From contig NZ_SJOU01000004.1 of the NCBI RefSeq assembly GCF_012027725.1, forward strand, positions 62,001 through 126,000: a DNA stretch of 64,000 nucleotides, written 5' to 3'. Of this stretch, positions 8,618-17,304 are shown in pieces. The translations under genes were made by a program, and so were the position numbers. The notes under the pieces are model-generated. The model saw only the letters and a program-made list of their open reading frames with translations. It had not been told where the DNA came from and searched no databases. Source of the DNA: Olsenella sp. SW781. GTDB taxonomy: Bacteria; Actinomycetota; Coriobacteriia; Coriobacteriales; Atopobiaceae. Within the stretch, counting starts at the first letter, position 1. Each line of letters starts with the position of its first letter.

Positions 8618-9895
8618 CTACCCCCTCAGCACGTCGTCCATCATCGCGTATCTCACCGCGTCGATGCTGTGGTCGTTGCCATCCGGGATGTCGTCCAGCC
8701 ACGTCCCGTCGCGGTCGCGGCCGTACTCCTTGAGCCGGAACTCCTCGTAGGCGAGCGGCGCCCGCTCCGGGTCGATGCAGATCTCGCGCAGCCCCGCAAG
8801 CCACTCGTAGGAGAGCCGCCGCATGTTCGACTTCCTCGCCGGCCGCACGCGAAGCCCTGCCTCGCGCCTCCACACGGCCATCGACTGCTTGCCGTCCGGC
8901 GTGTCGTCGCACCAGATGAGCTCGTCGTGGAGGTAGGCGTCCTCGCCGGGCTCGTCCGCGTAGGTGAGCGCGCCCGTCACCAGCGCCGCCGTCTCCGCTG
9001 GCGTCTTGCGGTTCGCCGAGAGCTCGCCGAAGATCGTGAGCCTGCGCTCGCCGGGCTCCCAGCCGCAGCGCACGAAGCGCCACGGGTCGGGGAACCAGCC
9101 CCAGTCCACCCCGCAGCGCGTGCGCGAGAAGCCCCGCACCCGCGCGTCGGAGAGCCGCGTGGCCACCACGTTGTTGAACACAGAGCCGCCCGTCCCTGTC
9201 ACCTCGCCCAGGTACTCGCTGCGCCACGCCCGCTCGTCCACGCTTCGCAGGTACTCCGCTTCCTCGATGAAGGGCGCGCCGAGCCACTCCGGGTGGCTCT
9301 CGACGACGTCGAGGTACGAGCTCTGCCGCACCAGCGTGTCCGCCCGCCGCTCCCGCTCCAGCTCCTCGCGGTTCACCCAGCTCCAGAGCGTGCGCGGCGG
9401 GTTGTACGAGTAGAAGATCCAGAAGTCGTCGCCGCCGCGCCGCAGCGAGTTCAGGATCGAGCGCACCGCGTCTATCCCGTCGAACTGGTCGAGCTCCTCG
9501 AACCAGATCACCGCCGCGTAGCCGCGCGCGAACTTCACGCCCTTGAGCTTCAGCGGGTCGTCGGCTCCCCTGAACACGATGCGCTGCCCGGTCGGCAGGT
9601 AGGTCAGCTCCATCGGCGAGATGCGCGCCCGGAACCACGCGTCGAGCCCCAGCGCCGCGATCGCCCACGTCATCTGCGAGAACACCGAGTCGCGCAGCGT
9701 GTTCGAGAACCGCCTCACCACCACCGCGTTCGCCTCCGGGTGGAGCAGAAGGAGAAGGACGATGCACACGCTGATGAAGCTCGACTTGGTGGAGCCGCGC
9801 CCGCCGTGGAGCCAGTAGTGCGTGTGGCCGTGCGCCATGACGTCGCCGAGCACGTCGTGGAAGCGCGGGATGACGAGCGAGGAGGCGTCAACCAT
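8618..9895 (-). CDS. terL: Phage terminase large subunit (PBSX type)
   Basis: A 425-residue packaging ATPase-nuclease. Walker A is GGRGSTKSS near residue 32, Walker B is AVIWFEELDQF near residue 125, and the C-terminal RNase H-like nuclease part carries GVDWGWFPDP and DGNDHSIDAVRYA acidic motifs. The start at 9895 overlaps the end of the small terminase gene by eight bases and matches the usual N-terminus of the family (VIPRFHDVLGD). It works with the small subunit to cut and pump DNA into proheads. All catalytic motifs appear intact, so packaging activity may persist although the capsid genes are not seen. Confidence 0.88.
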   Translation of the reverse strand: MVDASSLVIPRFHDVLGDVMAHGHTHYWLHGGRGSTKSSFISVCIVLLLLLHPEANAVVVRRFSNTLRDSVFSQMTWAIAALGLDAWFRARISPMELTYLPTGQRIVFRGADDPLKLKGVKFARGYAAVIWFEELDQFDGIDAVRSILNSLRRGGDDFWIFYSYNPPRTLWSWVNREELERERRADTLVRQSSYLDVVESHPEWLGAPFIEEAEYLRSVDERAWRSEYLGEVTGTGGSVFNNVVATRLSDARVRGFSRTRCGVDWGWFPDPWRFVRCGWEPGERRLTIFGELSANRKTPAETAALVTGALTYADEPGEDAYLHDELIWCDDTPDGKQSMAVWRREAGLRVRPARKSNMRRLSYEWLAGLREICIDPERAPLAYEEFRLKEYGRDRDGTWLDDIPDGNDHSIDAVRYAMMDDVLRG

Positions 9896-10316
9896 TCGGG
9901 CCGCCCTCGCCGAGCCCGTCCAGCGGCAGGGTCTGCTGCACCGGCTGCGCAACCACGCCGAGCACGATCTTCGGCGCGGCGTCGGCCCTCGCGTCGTCGC
10001 GCTGGCGCTCCGCCTTGCCGAACTCGTCGGGGTACTTGCGCTCGAGCAGCCACGCCGCGGCCGTCCAGTACTGGTTCCTCGCCAGGGCCGCCGAGCGGAT
10101 GGTCGTGAGCAGCGTCCGCTTGAACGCCGACTCCTCCTTTTTTAGTCCCTCGCTTAACTCGCGCTGCAGCTTCGTCTTGGGCTCGCCGATCCAGCGGTAG
10201 AAGGTGGACTCGTGGATCCCCAGGGCGCAGACGATGTCGCCGTTGGAAAGGCCGTCCGCCTTGAGGCGGATCGCCTCGTCAATCATCTCCTGCGTCAGCT
10301 TCGGACGCCTTGCCAT
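9888..10316 (-). CDS. terS: Phage terminase small subunit
   Basis: A 142-residue DNA-recognition subunit. The N-terminal 50 residues form a homeodomain-like HTH (MARRPKLTQEM, then SNGDIVCALGIHESTFYRW). Next come a charged oligomerisation helix (SEGLKKEESAFKRTLL), and an AAAWLLERKYPDEFGK segment typical of small terminases. Start at 10316 because a GGGGGTG ribosome site lies just upstream and the HTH begins there; an earlier in-frame ATG exists at 10352. The stop overlaps the large terminase start. It selects the pac/cos site for packaging. Confidence 0.85.
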   Translation of the reverse strand: MARRPKLTQEMIDEAIRLKADGLSNGDIVCALGIHESTFYRWIGEPKTKLQRELSEGLKKEESAFKRTLLTTIRSAALARNQYWTAAAWLLERKYPDEFGKAERQRDDARADAAPKIVLGVVAQPVQQTLPLDGLGEGGPNG

Positions 10317-10387
10317 GCGTATCACCCCCGTGAAACTCGTTGGTTCTCTCACGGTGGATTCTCACGTCACGTCACAAAGGCATGGAA

Positions 10388-10435
10388 AAGGCGGAGCCGT
10401 GTCCCGTCGTTTTCCGTCGGGGCGTGCTCCGCCTT
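10388..10435 (-). terminator. Rho-independent terminator after the zinc-ribbon gene
   Basis: A 10-bp inverted repeat, AAGGCGGAGC/GCTCCGCCTT, with a ~28-base loop and a following TTTT on the minus strand. It lies just after the stop of the 10453-10863 gene and before the terminase operon. Confidence 0.5.
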
Positions 10436-10452
10436 CCCCCGTATTCTATCGC

Positions 10453-10863
10453 CTAGCGACGCTCCCGCTTCCCCTTGAGCCCGTACTTCCTGCACAGCCG
10501 GCTGTTGCGCTGCCGCATCTTGTCCCGCTCGCGCCGCACGTCGGCGAGCTCGTCCGACCGCTCGCAGGCGGCGCGCTCGCGCTCCAGCTGCTCGTTGAAG
10601 GCGCGCTCCTGCTCCAGGTGGTAGCGCTCGGTGCAGAGCGGGCACATGCCGGTCTGCCGGTTGATCTTCACGCCCACGGCGCCGCAACTCGGGCACACCG
10701 TCTGCACGGCGAGCGAGCAGTGGATCCGAGACGCGCGCATCTCCACCGCGCGCACGGAGTGGCGCACGCCGCAGCGCCGCTCTATCTCGGCGGCGGCGTA
10801 CTCCGCGCCCCTGAAGCTCACCTCGCGCAGGACGTCGTCCTGCTCCTCCGTCCACCAGCTCAT
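10453..10863 (-). CDS. Phage protein with SANT-like HTH, zinc ribbon and coiled coil
   Basis: A 136-residue protein of unknown function. Residues 1-50 (WWTEEQDDVLRE... HSVRAVEMRASRI) resemble a SANT/Myb-type helix-turn-helix. Residues ~57-80 contain CPSC...CPLC, a likely zinc ribbon. The rest is a strongly charged Arg/Glu coiled coil with a basic tail. It sits between the primase-helicase and the terminase genes, where late-gene activators or packaging accessory proteins are often found. A DNA-binding role is likely from these domains, but I do not recognise a named family. Confidence 0.6.
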   Translation of the reverse strand: MSWWTEEQDDVLREVSFRGAEYAAAEIERRCGVRHSVRAVEMRASRIHCSLAVQTVCPSCGAVGVKINRQTGMCPLCTERYHLEQERAFNEQLERERAACERSDELADVRRERDKMRQRNSRLCRKYGLKGKRERR

Positions 10864-10927
10864 CCGCGCCCCCTCCCGTCGCGTCTCATGCTCGAGCGCC
10901 GCGCGCCATCGCGCCCGCGCCGCGCCC

Positions 10928-11157
10928 TTGAGACGGAAAGCAGCCCGCCTGCCAGCGAAAACGCCAGCCGTCTCAACGTCTCAAGCGCCCCGCCGCCAGA
11001 GCCCCTCGCGCCCGTGCGCGCGCGTGCGCCCGCGCGCGGTGCGGCCTTGTTCCTCGTTCCCGTCATGACATTGAGACGCCCGCCATAAACCTCCATCCTG
11101 ACCAGCCTGTACGGCCGTCTCAAGCCCCGTCTCAACATGGCTCGCCGCCTTGAGACG
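10928..11157. repeat. Cluster of seven TTGAGACG repeats, candidate replication origin
   Basis: The octamer TTGAGACG or its complement CGTCTCAA occurs exactly at 10928, 10969, 10977, 11071, 11116, 11128 and 11150. Two places have back-to-back or closely spaced copies. The cluster spans the 3' end of the primase-helicase gene and the gene-free 268 bp after it. Iterated words beside a replication gene are characteristic of phage and plasmid origins. Origin function is inferred. Confidence 0.55.
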
Positions 11158-13915
11158 CGATGACGGCCGCACCGGCGCCCGTGGCAGCCCGCTCCAGGAA
11201 CGCCTCCAGCGCCTCGTTGTCGATGCAGACGCAGTAGACGCGCCCCGCGTTGCGGAACCGCTTCTGCTTGGTATAGCGGTGCCCCGAGTCGCAGACGAGC
11301 AGCCCCTCCTCCTCCATGCGGCGAAGGGTCTTCGCCCGGTCGTAGTTCGCGCCCGCGAGCGCCCGGTCGAGCACGCTCGAAAACACATACCAGAGGTAGC
11401 CCGTCGCGCAGGTCTTGTCCTCGATCGCGCCCCAGCGCTCCAGCCGGTCGTTCTCGCAGTAGTCGTCGAAGTGGATGCGGTTGCCCACAAGCCACTCGGC
11501 CACGAACTGGATGGCCTTGAGGTCGGTGTCGCCGCCCTCGGCACCCGTCGCGTTGCCGAGCGCCCACACCGCCATCGCGAGCGAGGCGTCCAGGCAGCCC
11601 TGCCAGTCGCTTCCCGGCGAGAACACGTAGAACTCCGCGAGCGCGTCCGCGAAGGCGAGCAGCGCGATGTTGTCCGCCTGCGGGTGTCCGCACGCGATCG
11701 AGGCGACCGAGTCGCGCACCTGCGCGAACTGCCGGGCGTAGAACTCGGCGGGGTTGCGCCGCAGCGCCTCGACAAAGGCGCGCCCCGCCGTGCCGTGCTG
11801 CGCGGAGACCAGATGGTGCATTCCCTGCGCGGCCCTCACGTCGGAGAAGGGCTCGGCGTTGAGCTCGAGCGTTCGGTTGGCGGCTCCCTGCTGGGTGGAC
11901 TCGCCCACGATGGGGATCTCGCCCGTGGCTATCGTGAGGCTGCGCCAAGAGCCCGCCCGCATCATGGAGCGGTCGGAGTTCAGCGCCCCGCGCTCGTGCC
12001 CGAGCGAGAGCGAGTAGAGCAGGTCCTCCACGATCTGGCGCTTGGAGGCCTGCCCGCCCGGCGCCCCCTTGCTCTGCAGCTCGTCGATAATGACGGGGAT
12101 GTCGTGGAAGAGCGCCGCCGCGCGCACGATGCTCTTGGGCGTGTCCGCGAAGGTGCGGAAGTAGGAGTCCGAGCCCTCGGTCGGGTCGCCCCAGACGCTG
12201 CCCGCCGCCTTGAGCGTCGGCGTCTTGCCGCTGCGGCTCCTGCCCCACAGGTACACGATGAAGGTCTGCACGCCGAGCAGCGCCACCAGCACGGAGGCAA
12301 AGCTCGCCGCCATCACGCACCGGAACGCGGGCGACGCCGCCCGCGCGGGCGCCATGCCCGCCACCCAGTCCGGGAGCGTCCCCGCGGGCTCCATGAACGG
12401 CCGCGCCTTCACCGCCTCGTCGGGCGAGGGGTCGAAGCGCACCTCGCCGCCCGCGTCGTAGGGCATGAACGAGGAGAGGGCGCCCTCCGCCCAGCCCAGG
12501 TGCACCACGCTGCGCGCGCGGGGGCGCGAGCCCGCGCACCGGCGCTCGCAGTCGGTCAGGTAGCGCACGATGTCCTTCGCGTTCGTGCTCGACACGTTCG
12601 CGCCGAGCGGCGCCAGCGCGCCGATGATGCGCGTCTGGTTCAGCAGCACGTCGCGGTCGAGCGCCCGCTCGCGCACGCCGCCCGCCACGGCCACGCGCAC
12701 GAGCGCGCGGACGTCGCCCGTGTCCAAGTCCACCAGGTCGCACGCGATCCAGGGCGCGGTCGCCGTCACGGTGTAGCGCAGCCCGCCGGCCGCGTCCGCC
12801 GCCCAGAGTCTGCCGCGCTCGTCCACGTACCAGCCTTCGACCGAGGGCGCGCCCTCTGTGGCCTCCCTCGGCGCGGCGTCATCGTCGGGTACCCCTTGCT
12901 GTTCGCGCCGCGTTGACATCGAACAAGTGTTCTTATTATTAGCACGAGGGCGAGAAGAACCATCACGCCTCGCAGCCCTCGGCTTGTAGAACTCCGTGGC
13001 TCCCGATATGGCCCGCTCTATCGTCTGCGCGCCGTAGGTGGTGCCGCCGCGCCTGCTGTCCCACTTGTCGCGCATGAGGCCGCTTGCGCGGAAGATCCTG
13101 TCCATGCGCGCGGCGTCGCCCGCGCACCAGAAGGCGAGGTGGCTGCAGAGCGCCATGTCGGCAGCGGAATGGTCGCCGCCCTGCGCCGAGCAGTCTCCCG
13201 CCAGAAGGGCGCGGATGTCGCCGCCGCTCCTGCTCGCGAGCATGCGCTCGACGAGCTCGTCGTCGCCCATATCGCCCGGGGAAGCCTCGCGCACCGCGTC
13301 TTCCAGGCGCGGCTGCGAAGAGCGCGTCTCGGGTTCGATCCAGGTGCGGTACGCCCTCTCCACGACGCCGGGGTTCTCCGCGAGCGCCCCGCGACCCTCG
13401 AAGACGTCCCCCGTCACGGTGAAGTAGCGGTCGTGGTCGTACATCTCCACCACGCGCCCGCCGGGCTGCCCCCTGCGCGAGCGCTCGGCGCCTTCGGGCT
13501 TCGCGCCCCGGAAGATCAGGTGCAGGCCGTCACCCGAGGGGGACACTTCGGTGTAGGTGCCCGCCTCCTCGACCACCCAGCGGTACTCAGCGTCCAGCAC
13601 CCCATCGACAATCACATGGTCGAGGTCGAGCCCGGTGAAGGCGCGGTCCGGCCCGAACACGAACCCCACGCCGTCGCAGCGCCAGCGGCCGACGGCCGCC
13701 ACCGCCTCCTCGAAGGTCGCCCAGGTCGCCGGGTCGGTGCTCTTGGCCATGCGCCCGTTCGCCGCGCACACCGGGAGCTTCGTCGTCTTGCCGTTTCGCT
13801 CCTCGCGCCGCCAGCACACCCAGCGCGGCTCGATCTTCAGCTCCCGGGGGACGCGTGCCAGCGCGTCGGCGAGGGAGCCCGCCTTGTGTGGGCTACTCGC
13901 GGCCCTCTCCGTCAT
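11132..13915 (-). CDS. Phage primase-polymerase/helicase (PrimPol-like plus DUF927)
   Basis: A 927-residue replication protein. Residues ~25-175 look like a prim-pol domain of the NrS-1 type: a PRWVCWRRE start, GVGFVFG, GLDLDHVI acidic motif and YTEVSPSGDGLHLIF. Residues ~340-380 form a low-complexity linker. From ~350 onward a DUF927-type helicase domain carries Walker A GRSRSGKTPTLKA and a VIIDELQSKG Walker B-like motif. The product probably primes and unwinds the element's DNA. The start overlaps the end of the upstream HTH gene by 23 bases, so the two are probably cotranscribed. A GAGAAGAAC word lies exactly in the coding sequence of the flexible linker (about 12953). The iteron-like cluster at the gene's end supports a replication-initiation role. 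Confidence 0.78.
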   Translation of the reverse strand: MTERAASSPHKAGSLADALARVPRELKIEPRWVCWRREERNGKTTKLPVCAANGRMAKSTDPATWATFEEAVAAVGRWRCDGVGFVFGPDRAFTGLDLDHVIVDGVLDAEYRWVVEEAGTYTEVSPSGDGLHLIFRGAKPEGAERSRRGQPGGRVVEMYDHDRYFTVTGDVFEGRGALAENPGVVERAYRTWIEPETRSSQPRLEDAVREASPGDMGDDELVERMLASRSGGDIRALLAGDCSAQGGDHSAADMALCSHLAFWCAGDAARMDRIFRASGLMRDKWDSRRGGTTYGAQTIERAISGATEFYKPRAARRDGSSRPRANNKNTCSMSTRREQQGVPDDDAAPREATEGAPSVEGWYVDERGRLWAADAAGGLRYTVTATAPWIACDLVDLDTGDVRALVRVAVAGGVRERALDRDVLLNQTRIIGALAPLGANVSSTNAKDIVRYLTDCERRCAGSRPRARSVVHLGWAEGALSSFMPYDAGGEVRFDPSPDEAVKARPFMEPAGTLPDWVAGMAPARAASPAFRCVMAASFASVLVALLGVQTFIVYLWGRSRSGKTPTLKAAGSVWGDPTEGSDSYFRTFADTPKSIVRAAALFHDIPVIIDELQSKGAPGGQASKRQIVEDLLYSLSLGHERGALNSDRSMMRAGSWRSLTIATGEIPIVGESTQQGAANRTLELNAEPFSDVRAAQGMHHLVSAQHGTAGRAFVEALRRNPAEFYARQFAQVRDSVASIACGHPQADNIALLAFADALAEFYVFSPGSDWQGCLDASLAMAVWALGNATGAEGGDTDLKAIQFVAEWLVGNRIHFDDYCENDRLERWGAIEDKTCATGYLWYVFSSVLDRALAGANYDRAKTLRRMEEEGLLVCDSGHRYTKQKRFRNAGRVYCVCIDNEALEAFLERAATGAGAAVIASQGGEPC

Positions 13916-14096
13916 TCGAGGCCCCCTTCTTCGCGTTCTTGAAGATCACGTCGCGGCAGATCCGCCAGCGACCGTTCACCTTGTCGGCGGGGATCCGCCC
14001 CTCGCGTATGCCGCGCGTGATGGATCCCTCGTGCTCGCCTGTCACGTCGGCGAGCTGCTTGGGGGTCATGAAGTACGGCAGCTCCTCGAAACTCAT
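13893..14096 (-). CDS. Small HTH DNA-binding protein (excisionase/AlpA-like)
   Basis: A 67-residue protein with one HTH of the MerR/excisionase type: a FMTPKQLADVTG helix pair, then SITRGIREGRIPADKV and GRWRICRDVI. The start at 14096 has a GGAG site just upstream; an in-frame extension to 14231 lacks conserved sequence. It is the first gene leftward of the divergent control region and overlaps the primase gene. Such proteins act as recombination directionality factors or early regulators in phages and phage-like islands. Which role applies here cannot be told from sequence. Confidence 0.65.
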   Translation of the reverse strand: MSFEELPYFMTPKQLADVTGEHEGSITRGIREGRIPADKVNGRWRICRDVIFKNAKKGASNDGEGRE

Positions 14097-14205
14097 CTCT
14101 CGCTCCTTCTCATCCGATTTGCCTCTGGACCGTACGCACGGCGCCGCCCCGTCTGTCACGAAGTGGCACGTTTCGTCGCCGTCCAGCGGTAGAATATCAC
14201 AGGAA

Positions 14206-14287
14206 TTGTCAACAAATGAGATTCTTTGCAAGTTTTGAGGTAGAATGAGCCTATGTGATTGAACGGCTTGTCAAGTAGTGATAGAAT
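14206..14287. promoter_or_regulatory. Divergent early control region: promoter and two operator-like repeats
   Basis: A plus-strand promoter is visible: TTGAAC (14259-14264), 17 bp, TAGAAT (14282-14287), upstream of the XRE repressor-like gene. A direct repeat TTGTCAANNANTGA occurs at 14206-14219 and 14268-14281. The second copy lies inside the promoter spacer, so a bound repressor would block it. The word TAGAAT occurs three times. This arrangement fits a lysogeny-type switch. Confidence 0.5.
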
Positions 14288-14370
14288 CTGTAGCGAAGCG
14301 TAACATCGCAAGAAGGGCGGCGGCGGACGCCGCTCCACAGGACGCACACATCTCGAGAAAGGCGGACGCC

Positions 14371-15057
14371 ATGGCAAGCAACCTCTTAGAGCTCCGCAAG
14401 GCGGCGGGCTACAAGAACGCCAGCGACTTCGCCGAGGCGCACGGGATCCCCTCGTCGACCTACGCGCGCTACGAGTCCAACCCCGACAAGATCCCCATGG
14501 ACCGCGCCTGGCAGCTCGCGGACATCCTCGGCACCACCATCGACGCCATCGTCGGCCGCGAGGCCCCGGCGCCGGGCACCGCGCGCGGCGAGGTGCAGCT
14601 CGAGTACGACGGGCTCACGCCCGAGGCGCGGCAGCTCGCCGACGAGCTCCGCGAGTTCGTGCTCATGAAGGACGAGAAGATCCGCGCACGCCGCCGCCGC
14701 GAGGATGAGCGTCCCTACGAGGCGCTCTGCTACCAGTACGAGCAGCAGATGCTCTCCCAGATGCGCGACGGCGCGGCCTTCGGCGAGCTCGTCGCGTTCG
14801 AGAGCGCCGAGGCGGCGCGGACTGCCTTCGAGTCCTTCCTCCAGGAGCAGGCGGCGAAGAAGCGCGGAAGGCTCTCCACCAAGGCGGAGAAGGCAATCGA
14901 CGAAATGACCATCAAGAAGATCATGGCAGCCTACGACCGCACGCACGGCGAGTTCGACTTCGACGGTATGCGCGTGCTGTGGGGCTCCGTCGACCACGGC
15001 GTCATGGTCGAGTACGACTCCGAGGCAAGCGGGAGGGGCGGTGATGCGAAGGCATAG
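14371..15057 (+). CDS. XRE-family regulator with long C-terminal extension
   Basis: A 228-residue protein. Residues 1-65 are an XRE/Cro-type HTH (LLELRKAAGYKNASDFA, IPSSTYARYE, WQLADILG). A repeated acidic and coiled-coil region follows. The ATG at 14371 has AAAGGCGG upstream. It is transcribed away from the HTH/primase operon, from a promoter that contains operator-like repeats, so it is the likely repressor of the element's early genes. Its HTH is clearly paralogous to that of the next gene (15148-15534): both share SDFAEA/KDFAEA, STYARYE and the IVGRE/VVGRE end. Confidence 0.7.
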   Translation: MASNLLELRKAAGYKNASDFAEAHGIPSSTYARYESNPDKIPMDRAWQLADILGTTIDAIVGREAPAPGTARGEVQLEYDGLTPEARQLADELREFVLMKDEKIRARRRREDERPYEALCYQYEQQMLSQMRDGAAFGELVAFESAEAARTAFESFLQEQAAKKRGRLSTKAEKAIDEMTIKKIMAAYDRTHGEFDFDGMRVLWGSVDHGVMVEYDSEASGRGGDAKA

Positions 15058-15147
15058 AAGTCGAAACAGGTGGGCCCGCGGGAGCTGGCACTCCCACGGG
15101 CCCGGCGTCCGGTCCAGAGGCAAATCCAGAAGGGACGGTGACAGTAT

Positions 15148-15534
15148 ATGTCATCACTCGCACCCGCCCAAACCCCCTACAAGGCCATCAGCGGCAAAAG
15201 AACACTCCAGAGGCTCCGCCGCCAGGCGGGCTACCGCTCCGCGAAGGACTTCGCCGAGGCGCTCGGCATCCCCGGCTCCACCTACGCCCGCTACGAGCGC
15301 GCGGGCGACGGCGCCGGCTGCGGCATCCCGCTCCCGGCGGCGTGGCAGATCGCGGATGCGCTGGGCTGCTCCATCGACCTCGTGGTCGGCCGCGAGGACA
15401 TCGACGCGCCCGAGCCCGAGGGAATCCAGCCCCGCTACGACGCCCTCAGCCCCGAGGGCCGCGCCCTCGTGGACAGCTACCTCTCCTACGTGGAGCTCGG
15501 CGAGCGCGCCGCCCGCTCCCAGGGAAGGCGGTGA
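15148..15534 (+). CDS. Second XRE-family regulator
   Basis: A 128-residue protein with an N-terminal XRE HTH (LQRLRRQAGYRSAKDFAEAL, STYARYE, AWQIADALG) and a short helical tail. It starts at an ATG behind an AAGGGACGG site, 90 bp after the previous regulator. The two proteins look like a duplicated pair: the C-terminal motif PRYDALSPEGRALVD parallels EYDGLTPEARQLAD in the first. Two related regulators next to the integrase could set opposing states, as in repressor/anti-repressor pairs. That is inference. Confidence 0.68.
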   Translation: MSSLAPAQTPYKAISGKRTLQRLRRQAGYRSAKDFAEALGIPGSTYARYERAGDGAGCGIPLPAAWQIADALGCSIDLVVGREDIDAPEPEGIQPRYDALSPEGRALVDSYLSYVELGERAARSQGRR

Positions 15535-15539
15535 GCGCC

Positions 15540-15737
15540 ATGGCCAAGGAAGAGAAGAACCTCAGCGTCGTCTCCTTCTCCCTCACGGACGGCTCCGGCG
15601 CGGAGATTCCCGCCGTCGCCCTCGTCGCCGCTCCCGGCGAGGCCCTGCGCCTCGACGAGCCCTGGCAGCGCGAGCTCGCCCGCGATCTCGAGTGGCACTA
15701 CCGCCCGCCCTACGTCGTCGTAGAGGATGGTGAGTGA
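15540..15737 (+). CDS. Small protein upstream of integrase, unknown function
   Basis: A 65-residue acidic protein starting at the ATG at 15540 behind GGGAAGGCGG. It lies five bases after the second XRE gene and ends just before the integrase ATG, so translation of all three is probably coupled. No family recognised. A GAGAAGAAC word encodes its EKN residues near the N-terminus. Confidence 0.5.
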   Translation: MAKEEKNLSVVSFSLTDGSGAEIPAVALVAAPGEALRLDEPWQRELARDLEWHYRPPYVVVEDGE

Positions 15738-15739
15738 GC

Positions 15740-16933
15740 ATGGCGAACGTGGAAGGCGGCGGCTACATCGTCCAGCGCGACAAGAGCAAGCCGAAGAGCA
15801 AGTGCCGCAAGTGGGAGCTCCGCGTACCCACCGGGCTCGACCCGAGGACGGGAAAGTACAAGACCAAGTCGCGGCGCTTCAACGGGACCTACACGGAGGC
15901 GAAGAAGGCGCTCCGGGAGTTCGTGGACGAGATCGAGCACGACTCGGTTCAGGGAAGGACGTGCTACACGTTCGAGGAGTACTGCGAGCGCTTCCTCGAG
16001 CGCCGCGCCCTCGGCAAGGAGGTCGCCGAGACCACGCAGAAGCGCCAGAGATGGCAGTTCAAGGCGGCGTGCCGCCATATCGGCAAGGCGAACCTCGCCT
16101 CTATCACCCCGGCGATGCTCGACGACATGTACATCGCCATGCTCAAGGGCGACACGCTCTCCGGCAAGCCCTCGAGCGGCTCCTACGTCAACCAGATCCA
16201 CGACAACATAACGCTCGTGTTCGAGCAGGCCAAGAAGGAGGGAATCCTCGTGAAGAACCCGTGCGACGCCGCCAACCCGCCCAAGATGGACACCAAGGAG
16301 AAGCGCGCCCTCAACCCCGACCGCGCCCACGTGTTCATCGCCATGCTCGACGAGAAGGACGACCGCGAGTGCGCCTACCTGCTCGCCATCACCATGGGGC
16401 TGCGCCGCGGCGAGATCTGCGGGCTTTCGTGGGGCGACATCGACTTCGAGCGCGGCATCGTCGACATCAGCCACTCCTACGACACCCTGGGCAACCTCAA
16501 AGAGACCAAGACCAAGGCGGGCATGCGCCTGCTGCCCCTGCCCGAGAGCGTGGCGGAGGCGCTCAAGGAGCACAAGAGGGCGCAGAAGGAGCGCTACGAC
16601 CGCACGAACCAGTGGCGCAAGCCGCACGAGGGCTACATCGAGCAGGCCGACGAGTCGCCCGTGATCTCGGACAACACCGGCAGCCGCGTGCTCCCCAGCA
16701 GCCTGAGCCGCTGGTGGACCGAGGACCGCGTGAAGTACGGCCTCGAGGGCTGGTGCCTCCACGAGCTTCGCCACACCTACCTCACCATGCTCGCCCTCTC
16801 CGGCGTGCACCCGAAGGTCATGCAGGAGCTCGCCGGCCACTACAGCTCCCAGATCACCATGGACATCTACACGCACGTGAACATGGACGCCAAGCGCGAC
16901 GCCGTGGCGGCCGTCTCGAAGGCGTTCGCGTGA
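15740..16933 (+). CDS. int: Tyrosine site-specific integrase
   Basis: A 397-residue phage-type tyrosine recombinase. The N-terminal ~55 residues contain a basic arm-binding domain, then a SAM-like core-binding domain (FEEYCERFLE...). The catalytic domain has the first arginine in GLRRGEICGL, HELRHTYLTM with the His-x-x-Arg pair, a third histidine in LAGHYSS, and the nucleophile in DIYTHV. All active-site residues are present. The ATG at 15740 is preferred; a GTG six bases earlier is possible. It should integrate and excise the element to its left. No tRNA gene adjoins it, so the target is not obvious from this window. Confidence 0.9.
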   Translation: MANVEGGGYIVQRDKSKPKSKCRKWELRVPTGLDPRTGKYKTKSRRFNGTYTEAKKALREFVDEIEHDSVQGRTCYTFEEYCERFLERRALGKEVAETTQKRQRWQFKAACRHIGKANLASITPAMLDDMYIAMLKGDTLSGKPSSGSYVNQIHDNITLVFEQAKKEGILVKNPCDAANPPKMDTKEKRALNPDRAHVFIAMLDEKDDRECAYLLAITMGLRRGEICGLSWGDIDFERGIVDISHSYDTLGNLKETKTKAGMRLLPLPESVAEALKEHKRAQKERYDRTNQWRKPHEGYIEQADESPVISDNTGSRVLPSSLSRWWTEDRVKYGLEGWCLHELRHTYLTMLALSGVHPKVMQELAGHYSSQITMDIYTHVNMDAKRDAVAAVSKAFA

Positions 16934-16989
16934 TGGCCGGAGGCGCCCGCAAGGCCCGCCCCTACGTGGCGGGGATTCGTCGCGGCATA

Positions 16990-17011
16990 ATTTGTGGCAG
17001 ATTTGTGGCAG
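16990..17011 (+). repeat. Tandem 11-bp repeat, possible integrase arm sites
   Basis: ATTTGTGGCAG occurs twice head to tail (16990-17000 and 17001-17011), 56 bp after the integrase stop. Short direct repeats here are usual integrase arm-binding sites near attP. The remaining gene-free DNA from 16934 to 17487 contains this, the inverted repeat at 17305-17378, and no other feature I can name. Confidence 0.45.
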
Positions 17012-17304
17012 GAGAGTCGAAGATGAAGCCCGACCGATAAGAAACACCAACCCTGACCTGCTGAGATGGAGAAATGCAAAAACCCGAAAACCGCGTCGGC
17101 ATTATCGAGTGGGAATAAGTAATTTAACTAAATTAGCTTCGTTGCCAGGGGCCGCGGAAGTTCTGCGACCCCTTCTTACTTTTTGAGGCTGGTGAGGACG
17201 AAACCGGCAAGGCCGGCCGATCATAGGTCTTCTTGCGTGCGTCGCGGCTGGCCCTGGCGGGTGCCCTGTGGACAAGAGCTGATTTACTTTTACTATTTAT
17301 TACA

